DNA of 41,307 nt from Mesorhizobium sp. (GCF_024509055.1 NZ_JANINM010000227.1:1-41307), one strand, 5' to 3'; counted from the stretch's first letter, positions 31,959 through 39,771 are shown. Notes: generated from the sequence alone by a model not told the origin. Translations and numbers: made by a program.

Positions 31959-33740
31959 ATGGCTGAACGGAACTATACCCGTCAGCTCGCGACAATCATT
32001 TCCATCGATGCCGTGGGCTTTTCGCGGCTTATGGGCATCGACGACGAACTCGCCGTCGCTGCCTTCGAGGAGAGGCGCGACATCATCGCGGACAGTTGCG
32101 GCAGCTTTGGGGGCCGGACCTTTGGCGATGCCGGCGACAGCATCATGGCCGAGTTCGGCAATCCGATCGAAGCACTGCGGGCAGCGTTCGATTTCCAGGG
32201 CCGGATCGTTGCGCTCAACACGTCGGTCGCCGAGGAAATGCGCATGCCATTTCGCGCCGGCATCAATACCGGCGACGTCATCGTGCGCGAAGGTCGCCTC
32301 TATGGCGACGACGTCAACATTGCCGCTCGTCTGCAGGAGTTCGCGCCGCATGACGGCGTCGCGATCTCGGCGACGACGTGGCATCACGTCAAGGACAAGA
32401 CGGCGGCGGTCTTCACCGATCTCGGCGAATTCAGCCTGAAGAACATCGCGCTGCCGGTGCATGTCCTGATCGCCGGCCGCGCCGGCAACGGTGCTACGCC
32501 CACAAGCTCTTTTGCGGCCATTCCCACCGCTCCTGGTCATTACAGGCCCTCATCCAATGGCCCGCCCGCGATCGCGGTGCTGCCGTTCCAGGGCGGCGGC
32601 AGCGAGGCTGACATTGGCTACATGGCCGACGGTATCGCCGAGGACATCATCTACGGCCTTTCCAACACGCGTTGGCTTTCGGTGATCGCCAAGGGCTCGA
32701 GCTTCCAGTTCCGCGACGACAGCCTGGGCACGAGGCTGATCGGCAACGCGCTCGGCGCACGCTATATCGTCAGCGGCAGGCTGACGAACTACGGCCGGCA
32801 GGTTCGCCTCAACGCCTCGCTCACCGACGCATCCAACGGGCGTCTCGTATGGTCGCAACGCTTCGACCGCGACCTCGTCGACATTTTCAGCCTGCGCGAC
32901 CAGATCGGCAGCGAGATCGTTTCGATCCTCGACAAGGAGATAGACCGCGCCGAGCAGGTGCGCACCTTCCAGGTGCCGTGGGAAAGCCTTGAAACCTGGC
33001 AGTTGGTGCGGCGCGGCCGCTGGCATATGAACCGGCGTACACGCGGCGATACCGAGCTCGCATTCGAGTTCTTCGAGAAAGCCTACCAGGAAGATCCGAA
33101 TTCGAGCGCCGTGCTGAACGAGATGGCTTGGTGGTATTTCTGGCGGGCGTGGCTGCGTTTCGGCGACAGCGACGATCTGGAGAAGGTCGAGGCATTCGCG
33201 CGCAAGGCGCTCCTGATGGACAGCCTTGACGCTCGCCCGCATGCCTATCTCGGCGCGGCCGATATCATGCGGGGCCAGCCGGCACTGGCGGCCGAGCATC
33301 TCGAAGAGGCGATCCATATCAATCCGAGCTTCGCCTTCGCGCGTTCCGCCATGGGCAGCGCGCACCTGCTTCTCAGTGACGCGACCGGAGCGATACCGTT
33401 CTTCCTCGATACCGAGAGGTTGAGCCCGTTCGATCTCTATCGATTCCACAACCTGGGTGAATTGGCCGCTGCCTACTGTTTCGTGGAGGACTGGTCGGCC
33501 GCGATCGCCACGGCCGAACGCTCGCTCAACCTGTCGCCCGGTTATTTCTATGCCAGGTTCCTCAAGATTGGCGCCCTGACGAGAAGCGGCCGGGATGACG
33601 AAGCAGCCCGGGAACTCGCCATTTTCACGACCAGACATCCCGACTTCTCCGAGCAGAGGATCCGCTGGATACCGTTCGTCGACGCGGCGAAGAACAATTT
33701 CCTGATCGCGAATTTCGACCGGGCCAAGTCCTTCGCATGA
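31959..33740 (+). CDS. Class III nucleotide cyclase with TolB-like and TPR domains
   Basis: A 593-residue cytoplasmic protein. Residues 8-180 are a class III cyclase domain with both metal aspartates (D17 in SIDAVGFSRLM, D60 in GDAGDSIMAEF) and the transition-state pair N120 and R124 in VNIAARLQ. The Lys that usually selects adenine before GDG is absent (GDAGD here), so cAMP or cGMP is open. A TolB/FlgO-like domain follows (about 195-335: IAVLPFQGGGSEADIGYMAD, GARYIVSGRLT), then TPR-like helices (340-590). The ATG at 31959 is chosen because a G-rich site and the start of the catalytic strand fit; a longer frame from 31899 is less likely. Downstream lie a CRP site, a P450-peroxidase fusion and a Crp-type gene. 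Confidence 0.88.
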   Translation: MAERNYTRQLATIISIDAVGFSRLMGIDDELAVAAFEERRDIIADSCGSFGGRTFGDAGDSIMAEFGNPIEALRAAFDFQGRIVALNTSVAEEMRMPFRAGINTGDVIVREGRLYGDDVNIAARLQEFAPHDGVAISATTWHHVKDKTAAVFTDLGEFSLKNIALPVHVLIAGRAGNGATPTSSFAAIPTAPGHYRPSSNGPPAIAVLPFQGGGSEADIGYMADGIAEDIIYGLSNTRWLSVIAKGSSFQFRDDSLGTRLIGNALGARYIVSGRLTNYGRQVRLNASLTDASNGRLVWSQRFDRDLVDIFSLRDQIGSEIVSILDKEIDRAEQVRTFQVPWESLETWQLVRRGRWHMNRRTRGDTELAFEFFEKAYQEDPNSSAVLNEMAWWYFWRAWLRFGDSDDLEKVEAFARKALLMDSLDARPHAYLGAADIMRGQPALAAEHLEEAIHINPSFAFARSAMGSAHLLLSDATGAIPFFLDTERLSPFDLYRFHNLGELAAAYCFVEDWSAAIATAERSLNLSPGYFYARFLKIGALTRSGRDDEAARELAIFTTRHPDFSEQRIRWIPFVDAAKNNFLIANFDRAKSFA

Positions 33741-33764
33741 CCATTTTCGGGGGACACAAACGAC

Positions 33765-33780
33765 TGTGAGCGAATTCACA
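33765..33780. promoter_or_regulatory. Perfect CRP-type operator between cyclase and fusion gene
   Basis: TGTGA-GCGAAT-TCACA is an exact match to the classical CRP palindrome. Its centre is 87 bases before the P450-peroxidase ATG and 32 after the cyclase stop. The Crp-family gene downstream has the matching recognition helix (R188-E189, K193). Confidence 0.65.
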
Positions 33781-33859
33781 TACGCCGGACCATTGCAAAC
33801 CTAGGCCATGAGGTTGCCGGCGACACAATGACGTGGACAGCCGGGGGGCTCGAACGCGC

Positions 33860-36800
33860 ATGATCAAGTTGAAGTATTTCGATGCCGTCCGCGCGGCCCA
33901 GAAGGCCCAGCGTCCGGTCGCCGACATGCCGCCATTCGATATCGACCGGCTCCGGTCCAAGGGCGGAATCGCCGCCTGGATCGCCGGCGCCCTTCTCGGC
34001 GATCCGCGCTGGCTGCTCTCTTTGCTGCGCCGTTTCTGGCCGAACCTCGGATTCGGCAATTTCCTGCTCGTCACCAAGGGCGCCGATGTGCGCGACATAC
34101 TTGAGCGCGGCGACGAGTTCGAAACGCCCTACGGGCCGGAAATGACGGAACTGGCCAGGGGATCGAACTTCATCCTCGGCATGCAGGACGGGGCGGCATA
34201 CAGGCAGATGAAGTCGGCCGTGCTGAGCGCGTTCCCGCCGGCGGAAGTCGAAGCCACCGTCAGGCCGATCGCCGAGCGTCATTCGCGCGACATCATGACC
34301 CGCGCCAGCCCCGGGTTCGACGCCATCGCCGGACTGATGAAGATCGTGCCGGTGCGCATCTGCCGCGACTATTTCGGCCTCGAGATCGACGACGAGACCG
34401 AGTTCGCCGACTGGTCGATAGCGCTGAGCGCGCTGTTCTTTTCCGATCCGCTGGCGAGCCCCACCACACGCCAGCTCGCGGTTGTCGGCGGCGACCGCCT
34501 GATCAAGGTCATCGACCGCTCGATTGCTGCGATCAGGGAGAGGGCAGGGAAGGACGAGCGGCCACTGGCGCGCCTCGTAGCGTTCATGGACCAGGGGCGG
34601 CTGTCGCAGACGGATATCCACTCCATCATGCTAGGCATGGTGGCCGGTTTTGTGCCGACCAATGTGCTGGCCGGCGGTAACTGCCTGGATGTCATCCTGT
34701 CGCGAGCCGACGCGCGGCAGGCCGTCGACGCGGCGATCGCCGCCTGTGACACCGCGAAACTGGATAGGGCGATCCTGGAATCCATGCGCTTCAAGCCGAT
34801 ATGGGTCGGTCCATGGCGCTATACGACGCGCGATGCCACCATCGGCAAGGGCACGCGCCGCGAGCGCCTGGTGAAAGCCGGGACGGTGGTGATGCCGGCG
34901 ACGCTCTCGGCCATGTTCGATCCGGATATCGTGCAAAGGCCGAACAAGTTCGATACCTCGCGCCCGCACCGTGATTACATGGTTTTCGGCCACGGCATCC
35001 ATCTGTGCATAGGCGCCGAGATCGCGCGGATCCAGATCGGCGAGAGCCTGCGCGCCCTGTTCAGCAAACCGAAGCTCGGTCGCATGAGCGGCAAGGCCGG
35101 CAAGATGGTCAATGTCGGCGCCTACCCGGCGAACCTCATGGTAGACTTCGAACGGCCGAAGCTGTGCAGCACGGTCGAGCAATCGATGGTGACGGTTGTG
35201 TGCCCGATCACCCGCGCGGTGCCGCTGGACGCGGTGCGCAACAAGGTCGCCGCGCTCGGCAATCCCGCGATCGACGAACTTGGCGACGCGCTCGACAAGG
35301 CCGGCACTGTTCATTTCACCAGCCTGGCTGTCGCCGCCACCGGAACGGACGAGAAATCGGGTGCCGAGACCGGAGCGCTCGTATTCGAGATGTCGGGTGA
35401 TGGCGGCGCCGACGACGTCATCGGCGCCATAGCACTTGCTATCGGCCACCGGCTGAGGCCGATCTTCAGGGATGTTTGCGGCCTGCCTGATGGCGGCTCG
35501 CTCGAGGATTTCCTGAAGAAGCACTATATCGAGATATCGCCGTCTTTCGGCAGCGCTGCAGGGTTGGTCTTTTGCGGGACGCCGGGCCATTCGGTGCAGC
35601 GCATCCTGGCCGAGGCCGAGCTTGCCGATGCCGTGCGCGCCATCGTCGAACGGCCTCGCGAGGGCACTGGCGACGCTCCGCAGGTTCTCGACGAGGCGCG
35701 CCGGCATGTTCGCTCGCTGGGAACATTCGGCTGGGCGTTCGAGCCGGCCGAAAGCCTGCTGGAAAAGCCGCCGGGCAGCTGGGTAAGCGCCTTGACGACG
35801 ACCCTGCTGGCGCCGCCGGTGCTGGCGAGCGTCGCGGTCGTCTGGGCCGCCTTTTGGTACATGACTTACCGAGTTGTGTTCGAGAGGCCCATCGACATCG
35901 GCTCGAACGAAATCTCCCTCACCGCCATTGCGGTCGCGCTCACGTCGCTTCTGCTCTCGGCACTTGGAGTGCTGGCGGTAGCGGCACTGGTCGTTGGCGT
36001 CTGCTTCTGGATGCTGCGCCGGCAGGAGGACAAGGATCTGCCGGAAAGCGCGTCAGTCGACATATCCACCCTCAACGAGATCCTCGCCAGGGAGGACCGC
36101 TTGGCGCAGAACAATCTGACCGCGATCTCGACGATGAAGGCCGGCAGACTGAGGCGCCTGGCACTCAGGTTTTCCTTCTACCTGATCTCGATATCGGCCC
36201 AGAAAGTGTTCAAGCCGGGCTTTCTCGCCACCATCAACACCATCCACTTCGCCCGTTGGGTGCTGCTCCCCGGCTCTGACAAGCTGATGTTTTTCTCCAA
36301 CTACGGCGGCAGTTGGGAAAGCTACCTCGAGGATTTCATCGCCAAGGCCGCCGCCGGCCTGACGGGCGTATGGAGCAACACCGATGGCTATCCACGCACG
36401 CAGTGGCTCTTCTTCGACGGCGCGCGTGACGGCGACCGCTTCAAGCGTTGGGCGCGACGCCAGCAGGTGCCGACGCTGTTCTGGTATTCCGCGTATCCCC
36501 ATCTCAACACCACACGCATACGCATCAATTCCAGGATCAGGCGGGGCATCGCTTCCGCGGTCGGCAACCAGGCGCGCGACTGGCTCAGCCTGTTCGGCTC
36601 GCTGCCGCGTCCGGTGAACGAAACGACCGCCATCCAGAAAACCGGCTCGTTGCTCGCCAGCGTCAGTTCGGCTTTTCCGCCGCCGCTCGAGCAGCAACTG
36701 GAAACCGGTGAGATCCAGTCCATCTTCTTCGGCCCGTTCGGACCGCTCGGCTACGCGCACATGATCGCCATCCGGGTGCCGGAAGAATTGCCGGCGCCCA

Positions 36801-38176
36801 AACGGAAAGCCTGGCTCGATTTCGTCATCGAACAGACGAGCTTCGGCGAAGGCAAGCCTGGCGGGCGAGCCATGACGGTCGGCTTCGGTCCGGGCGGCCT
36901 TCGGCAACTTGGGCTCGAAGAAGGGGTGGACGACGATCCGATGAGCACATTTCCGGTCGCCTTCCGGCATGGCATGGGCGATCCCGGGCGTGGGCGCATC
37001 CTGGACGACCAGGGGGTCGACGCGCCCGACAAGTGGGAGTGGGGTTCGCAGCGAAAGCCGGTTGACGCGGTCGTCGTCTGCTATGCCGAAGACCCGGAAA
37101 AGCTGGAGGCGGAGGTCGCTACGCTAAAGCGGAAGACGACCGGCGCGGGCATGAAGATCGTCGCGGAACTGCCGCTGGCCGTAAACCGGACTCCGCCGGG
37201 AGCGGCTGCGGAATCCTCGAGCGCCAAACGTGATGGCAAGTCGGGGCGCCAGACCGCTTATGAGCATTTCGGGTTCGCCGACGGGATTTCGCAGCCGATC
37301 GTCCGGGGCACGATGCGCGCCAATATGGGCGCGGCGCCGATGCATCTGGTCGCGCCCGGCGAATTCCTGTTCGGCTATCGCGACGAACACGGCTTCTATC
37401 CGTCCTCGCCATCGGTAAGCGCCTCACGCGATCGCAACGGAATTCTCTCGCAGGTGCGTCGTAGCCGGCTGATTCCCGGCTTGCCTCCTCCGCCGCGGGA
37501 TTTCGGTCGCAACGGCTCATTCCTGGTCGTTCGTCAGTTCGAGCAGCATGTCGACACGTTCAACGACTACTGCAAAGCGGCAGCTGCGCAGGTCGCGCGA
37601 GAGAGCGGGCCGCAATCCGCCACGCCGGACTGGGTTGCCGCCAAGATGCTCGGTCGTTGGCAGAACGGCAGCTCGCTGGTCCGCAATCCGGATCGGCCTG
37701 GGCGCGCCATTGACAATGACTTCGCCAGCGGCGCCGAGGATCCCCAGGGGCACCGCTGCCCGCTCGGCGCCCATATACGCCGTTCCAACCCGCGCGATTC
37801 ACTTGGCGAGGACCGCGAAACGCAAATCAACATCGGCAAGCGCCACCGCATCCTCCGTGTCGGGCGAACCTACGAGAAGAAAGACAAGACCGGTAAGGTC
37901 GAGAAGGGGCTGCTGTTCATGTGCCTCAACGCCGACATCGAGCGCCAATATGAATTCATCCAGCAGACCTGGGTCTCGTCAAACTCGTTCCAGGGCCTTG
38001 TTGGCGAAAAAGATCCGACGATAGGTTCTCGCGACGGCGGCAACCGGTTCTCGATACCGTCCTGGGAAAAGGTGACGGTGCTGAAAAACATGCCGCAATT
38101 CGTCACCACGAAGGGCGGTGGCTATTTCTTCATGCCGAGCCGGTCCGCTTTGCGCTACCTGATTTCGAGGCTCTGA
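33860..38176 (+). CDS. Cytochrome P450 - DyP-type peroxidase fusion protein
   Basis: A single uninterrupted frame of 1438 residues. Residues 1-430 are a cytochrome P450: E307-S-M-R310 is the ExxR helix and FGHGIHLCIG has heme-ligand C383. The I-helix reads AGFVPTN (262-268), without the usual acid-alcohol pair. Residues 484-597 and 795-897 look like two copies of one HF-type accessory domain, flanking a membrane hairpin (about 649-669 and 687-718). The C-terminal 470 residues are a DyP peroxidase: GFADG with D1141, CPLGAHIRRSNPR with proximal H1305, an HRILRVG segment likely carrying the distal Arg, and FMCLNADIERQYEFIQ. No signal peptide is present, so both hemes should face the cytoplasm. 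ATG 33860 is preferred over GTG 33833. Substrate is unknown. Confidence 0.88.
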   Translation: MIKLKYFDAVRAAQKAQRPVADMPPFDIDRLRSKGGIAAWIAGALLGDPRWLLSLLRRFWPNLGFGNFLLVTKGADVRDILERGDEFETPYGPEMTELARGSNFILGMQDGAAYRQMKSAVLSAFPPAEVEATVRPIAERHSRDIMTRASPGFDAIAGLMKIVPVRICRDYFGLEIDDETEFADWSIALSALFFSDPLASPTTRQLAVVGGDRLIKVIDRSIAAIRERAGKDERPLARLVAFMDQGRLSQTDIHSIMLGMVAGFVPTNVLAGGNCLDVILSRADARQAVDAAIAACDTAKLDRAILESMRFKPIWVGPWRYTTRDATIGKGTRRERLVKAGTVVMPATLSAMFDPDIVQRPNKFDTSRPHRDYMVFGHGIHLCIGAEIARIQIGESLRALFSKPKLGRMSGKAGKMVNVGAYPANLMVDFERPKLCSTVEQSMVTVVCPITRAVPLDAVRNKVAALGNPAIDELGDALDKAGTVHFTSLAVAATGTDEKSGAETGALVFEMSGDGGADDVIGAIALAIGHRLRPIFRDVCGLPDGGSLEDFLKKHYIEISPSFGSAAGLVFCGTPGHSVQRILAEAELADAVRAIVERPREGTGDAPQVLDEARRHVRSLGTFGWAFEPAESLLEKPPGSWVSALTTTLLAPPVLASVAVVWAAFWYMTYRVVFERPIDIGSNEISLTAIAVALTSLLLSALGVLAVAALVVGVCFWMLRRQEDKDLPESASVDISTLNEILAREDRLAQNNLTAISTMKAGRLRRLALRFSFYLISISAQKVFKPGFLATINTIHFARWVLLPGSDKLMFFSNYGGSWESYLEDFIAKAAAGLTGVWSNTDGYPRTQWLFFDGARDGDRFKRWARRQQVPTLFWYSAYPHLNTTRIRINSRIRRGIASAVGNQARDWLSLFGSLPRPVNETTAIQKTGSLLASVSSAFPPPLEQQLETGEIQSIFFGPFGPLGYAHMIAIRVPEELPAPKRKAWLDFVIEQTSFGEGKPGGRAMTVGFGPGGLRQLGLEEGVDDDPMSTFPVAFRHGMGDPGRGRILDDQGVDAPDKWEWGSQRKPVDAVVVCYAEDPEKLEAEVATLKRKTTGAGMKIVAELPLAVNRTPPGAAAESSSAKRDGKSGRQTAYEHFGFADGISQPIVRGTMRANMGAAPMHLVAPGEFLFGYRDEHGFYPSSPSVSASRDRNGILSQVRRSRLIPGLPPPPRDFGRNGSFLVVRQFEQHVDTFNDYCKAAAAQVARESGPQSATPDWVAAKMLGRWQNGSSLVRNPDRPGRAIDNDFASGAEDPQGHRCPLGAHIRRSNPRDSLGEDRETQINIGKRHRILRVGRTYEKKDKTGKVEKGLLFMCLNADIERQYEFIQQTWVSSNSFQGLVGEKDPTIGSRDGGNRFSIPSWEKVTVLKNMPQFVTTKGGGYFFMPSRSALRYLISRL

Positions 38177-38193
38177 TTCGGACCGGGAACCCG

Positions 38194-38883
38194 TCAGTCG
38201 TCGTCCTGCGATTCGGCGATGTGGTTGAGCGCGGCGGCGTTGGTGACGCGCAAGCCGCCGCGTTTGATGGCGATCATCTGCCGGCCGCGCCAGTCGTTGA
38301 GCGTCTTGTTGACCGACTCTCGCGTGGCGCCGAGGAATTCGCCCAGCTCCGACTGGGAGATCGGGATCCAGCCGGCAGGATCGGCCATGACCCCGCTCAG
38401 GAACACCAGCCGCTTCGCCAGCCTGGCTTCGATACCGAAGAAGGCCTGGTCGCCGAGTTCGCCGCTGACCCACCGCAACCTCGCACACAGCAACTCGATC
38501 ATCGCGCGCGCAAGCGGTGGATTTTTCTCAATACGATCAAAAAGTTGAGCCCTGCTCAGCGAGACCAGCTCACACGCGGTCAGACAGATAGCGGTGGCCG
38601 TTCGCGGGCGCCCGTCAAGGGCGCCGATTTCGCCGACAAGGCTGCGCGAGAGCTCGATGTTGGCCACCAATTTCTGGCCGCCGGGCGAATAGATCGAGAT
38701 CTCGACGGTGCCGTTCATCACACCGTAGATGCGGTCCGAGGTATCCTCCTGGACGAACAGATGCTGGCCAGCGGTGCAGCGCTCCACCTTGCAACCGGCA
38801 AAAAGCAGGTCAAACTGGCGCGGATCGATCCGCGCCAGGCGCGGCAGGAGATCATTGCCGTCGGTCGCGCTGGCTGGTGACAT
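38194..38883 (-). CDS. Crp/Fnr family cyclic-nucleotide-responsive regulator
   Basis: A 229-residue regulator. The N-terminal cyclic-nucleotide-binding domain has the phosphate cassette GEIGALDGRPRTATA with E85, R94 and T95 at positions used by CRP to bind cAMP, so ligand binding is likely. The C-terminal helix-turn-helix is ISQSELGEFLGATRESVNKTL; R188, E189 and K193 align with the E. coli CRP residues that read TGTGA. No Cys cluster of FNR type is present. The ATG at 38883 has a GGCGGA site, partly paired in a small 6-bp hairpin (CCGCCT/AGGCGG). It converges on the P450-peroxidase gene with 17 bases between stops. Confidence 0.9.
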   Translation of the reverse strand: MSPASATDGNDLLPRLARIDPRQFDLLFAGCKVERCTAGQHLFVQEDTSDRIYGVMNGTVEISIYSPGGQKLVANIELSRSLVGEIGALDGRPRTATAICLTACELVSLSRAQLFDRIEKNPPLARAMIELLCARLRWVSGELGDQAFFGIEARLAKRLVFLSGVMADPAGWIPISQSELGEFLGATRESVNKTLNDWRGRQMIAIKRGGLRVTNAAALNHIAESQDDD

Positions 38884-39180
38884 TGTGCAATTCCGCCTTT
38901 CGTTAGGCGGAAATTGTAGGATAAGTGCGTGTTCGATCAAGGCTCAGTCTCCTTTCTCAGTGGCAATCCCCGCGCGATGGCTGTTGGCGAAAGTTCGGAC
39001 CAAAACTGCTCCGGCCGAACTTGGATAGCCGACAAATTTCCATCGCGACGAGAAGATTCCGGGCTCACTGGCGGGTGGACCGATCTTCGAACGCCGTCCA
39101 CGCGCGTTGGAGGGAGGAAGCCTACGCGCGCAGACGGCAAACCTAAATGGCTAGGTAATCGAAATGCCCTTGACGAAATT

Positions 39181-39197
39181 CCCCCGGGCCGGACGCT
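39181..39197. repeat. 17-bp repeat, copy 2
   Basis: Exact copy of the 17-mer at 22991-23007. Its location near the CRP-type site at 39270 has no evident meaning. Confidence 0.4.
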
Positions 39198-39269
39198 CGC
39201 AATTGGTCCATAAGGCAGGGGGATCAATGCTTCCGGTCCTATACCTGCGCGCAAAAGCCGGTCGCCGTA

Positions 39270-39285
39270 TGTGAAGGCGCTCACA
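39270..39285. promoter_or_regulatory. Second perfect CRP-type operator
   Basis: TGTGA-AGGCGC-TCACA matches the CRP palindrome exactly. It lies 386 bases before the Crp-gene ATG (leftward) and 153 bases before the small membrane protein (rightward). The distance to the Crp gene is long, so the rightward gene is the nearer possible target. Confidence 0.5.
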
Positions 39286-39438
39286 CGGATGACAACCGCG
39301 GGGGAACTCTCCAGGGCATTCGGCCGATACCGGTCCCATCAAGATTGTCCAATCGCGCCGGTTGCCGGTGCGCGAAACCGATCTAATGAACGCGCGGCTG
39401 ATGAGGGCGGCCGTCAGGCTCGCTTCGAGGGATTGCCC

Positions 39439-39609
39439 ATGCCGGATCAGTTCTCGCGCGTCGTCGCGTTCCTTGCCGCCGCGGCGGCCCTGCTATGCGC
39501 GGGGTTTCATTTTCACCAGGGCGACGTTGTAGCCACGCTTTATTTCATGACCAGCGCCGTACTGGTCACGGCGGTTACGCATCTGAGCGTTCGCAAAGGG
39601 TTGATCTAG
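39439..39609 (+). CDS. Small two-helix membrane protein
   Basis: A 56-residue protein with two predicted membrane helices (FSRVVAFLAAAAALLCAGF and VVATLYFMTSAVLVTAVTHL) joined by a short HFHQGD loop with two His and an Asp. No family is recognised. The ATG at 39439 is preceded by GAGGGA; the longer upstream frame lacks any sign of coding. It lies 153 bases beyond a perfect CRP-type site, so it may belong to the Crp regulon. Existence as a real gene is likely but not certain. Confidence 0.55.
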   Translation: MPDQFSRVVAFLAAAAALLCAGFHFHQGDVVATLYFMTSAVLVTAVTHLSVRKGLI

Positions 39610-39676
39610 GACGCGGCCGCTGTTGAACACATCGGACCTCGCACCGTGCCTGGCCAATAAATTCCTGGAAGCATGG

Positions 39677-39698
39677 CATCCAACTCAGGAGTTGGATG
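39677..39698 (-). terminator. Hairpin at the 3' end of tRNA-Val
   Basis: An inverted repeat of 10-base arms (39677-39686 and 39689-39698) begins within the CCA end of the tRNA gene. No T-run follows. It may act as a processing or termination signal for the tRNA transcript. Confidence 0.35.
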
Positions 39699-39771
39699 GT
39701 GGGCGATGCAGGGATTGAACCTGCGACCCCACCCGTGTGAAGGGTGTGCTCTCCCGCTGAGCTAATCGCCC
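39697..39771 (-). tRNA. tRNA-Val (anticodon CAC)
   Basis: The minus strand folds into a full cloverleaf: acceptor arms GGGCGAT (39771-39765) and ATCGCCC (39707-39701), D-arm with AGCTCAGCGGGAGAGC, anticodon stem CACCC/GGGTG around the loop TTCACAC (anticodon CAC, reading GTG), and a T-arm with GCAGG-TTCAATC-CCTGC. The CCA end is encoded. No integrase or direct repeat of the 3' end was found nearby. Confidence 0.95.

Larger units (their letters stand above)
38884..39438. other. Intergenic region upstream of the Crp gene
   Basis: No gene is supported; a 115-residue frame on the minus strand lacks family character. It holds the second copy of the 17-bp repeat (39181-39197) and a perfect CRP-type palindrome (39270-39285). 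It serves as leader for the Crp gene to the left and the small membrane protein gene to the right. Confidence 0.45.

Noticed and set aside
33860..38176. The P450-peroxidase frame as two genes joined by an assembly or frameshift error
   Set aside because: The frame is continuous, codon use looks uniform, and more than 500 residues of linker with accessory domains and membrane helices belong to neither heme domain; a simple junction error would not create that.
38937..39284. 115-residue minus-strand frame upstream of the Crp gene
   Set aside because: Proline/arginine/serine-rich composition without domain or start signal, and it spans the CRP palindrome region.
39697..39771. tRNA-Val as an integration site of a mobile island
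   Set aside because: No integrase gene and no direct repeat of the tRNA 3' end was seen in the window.
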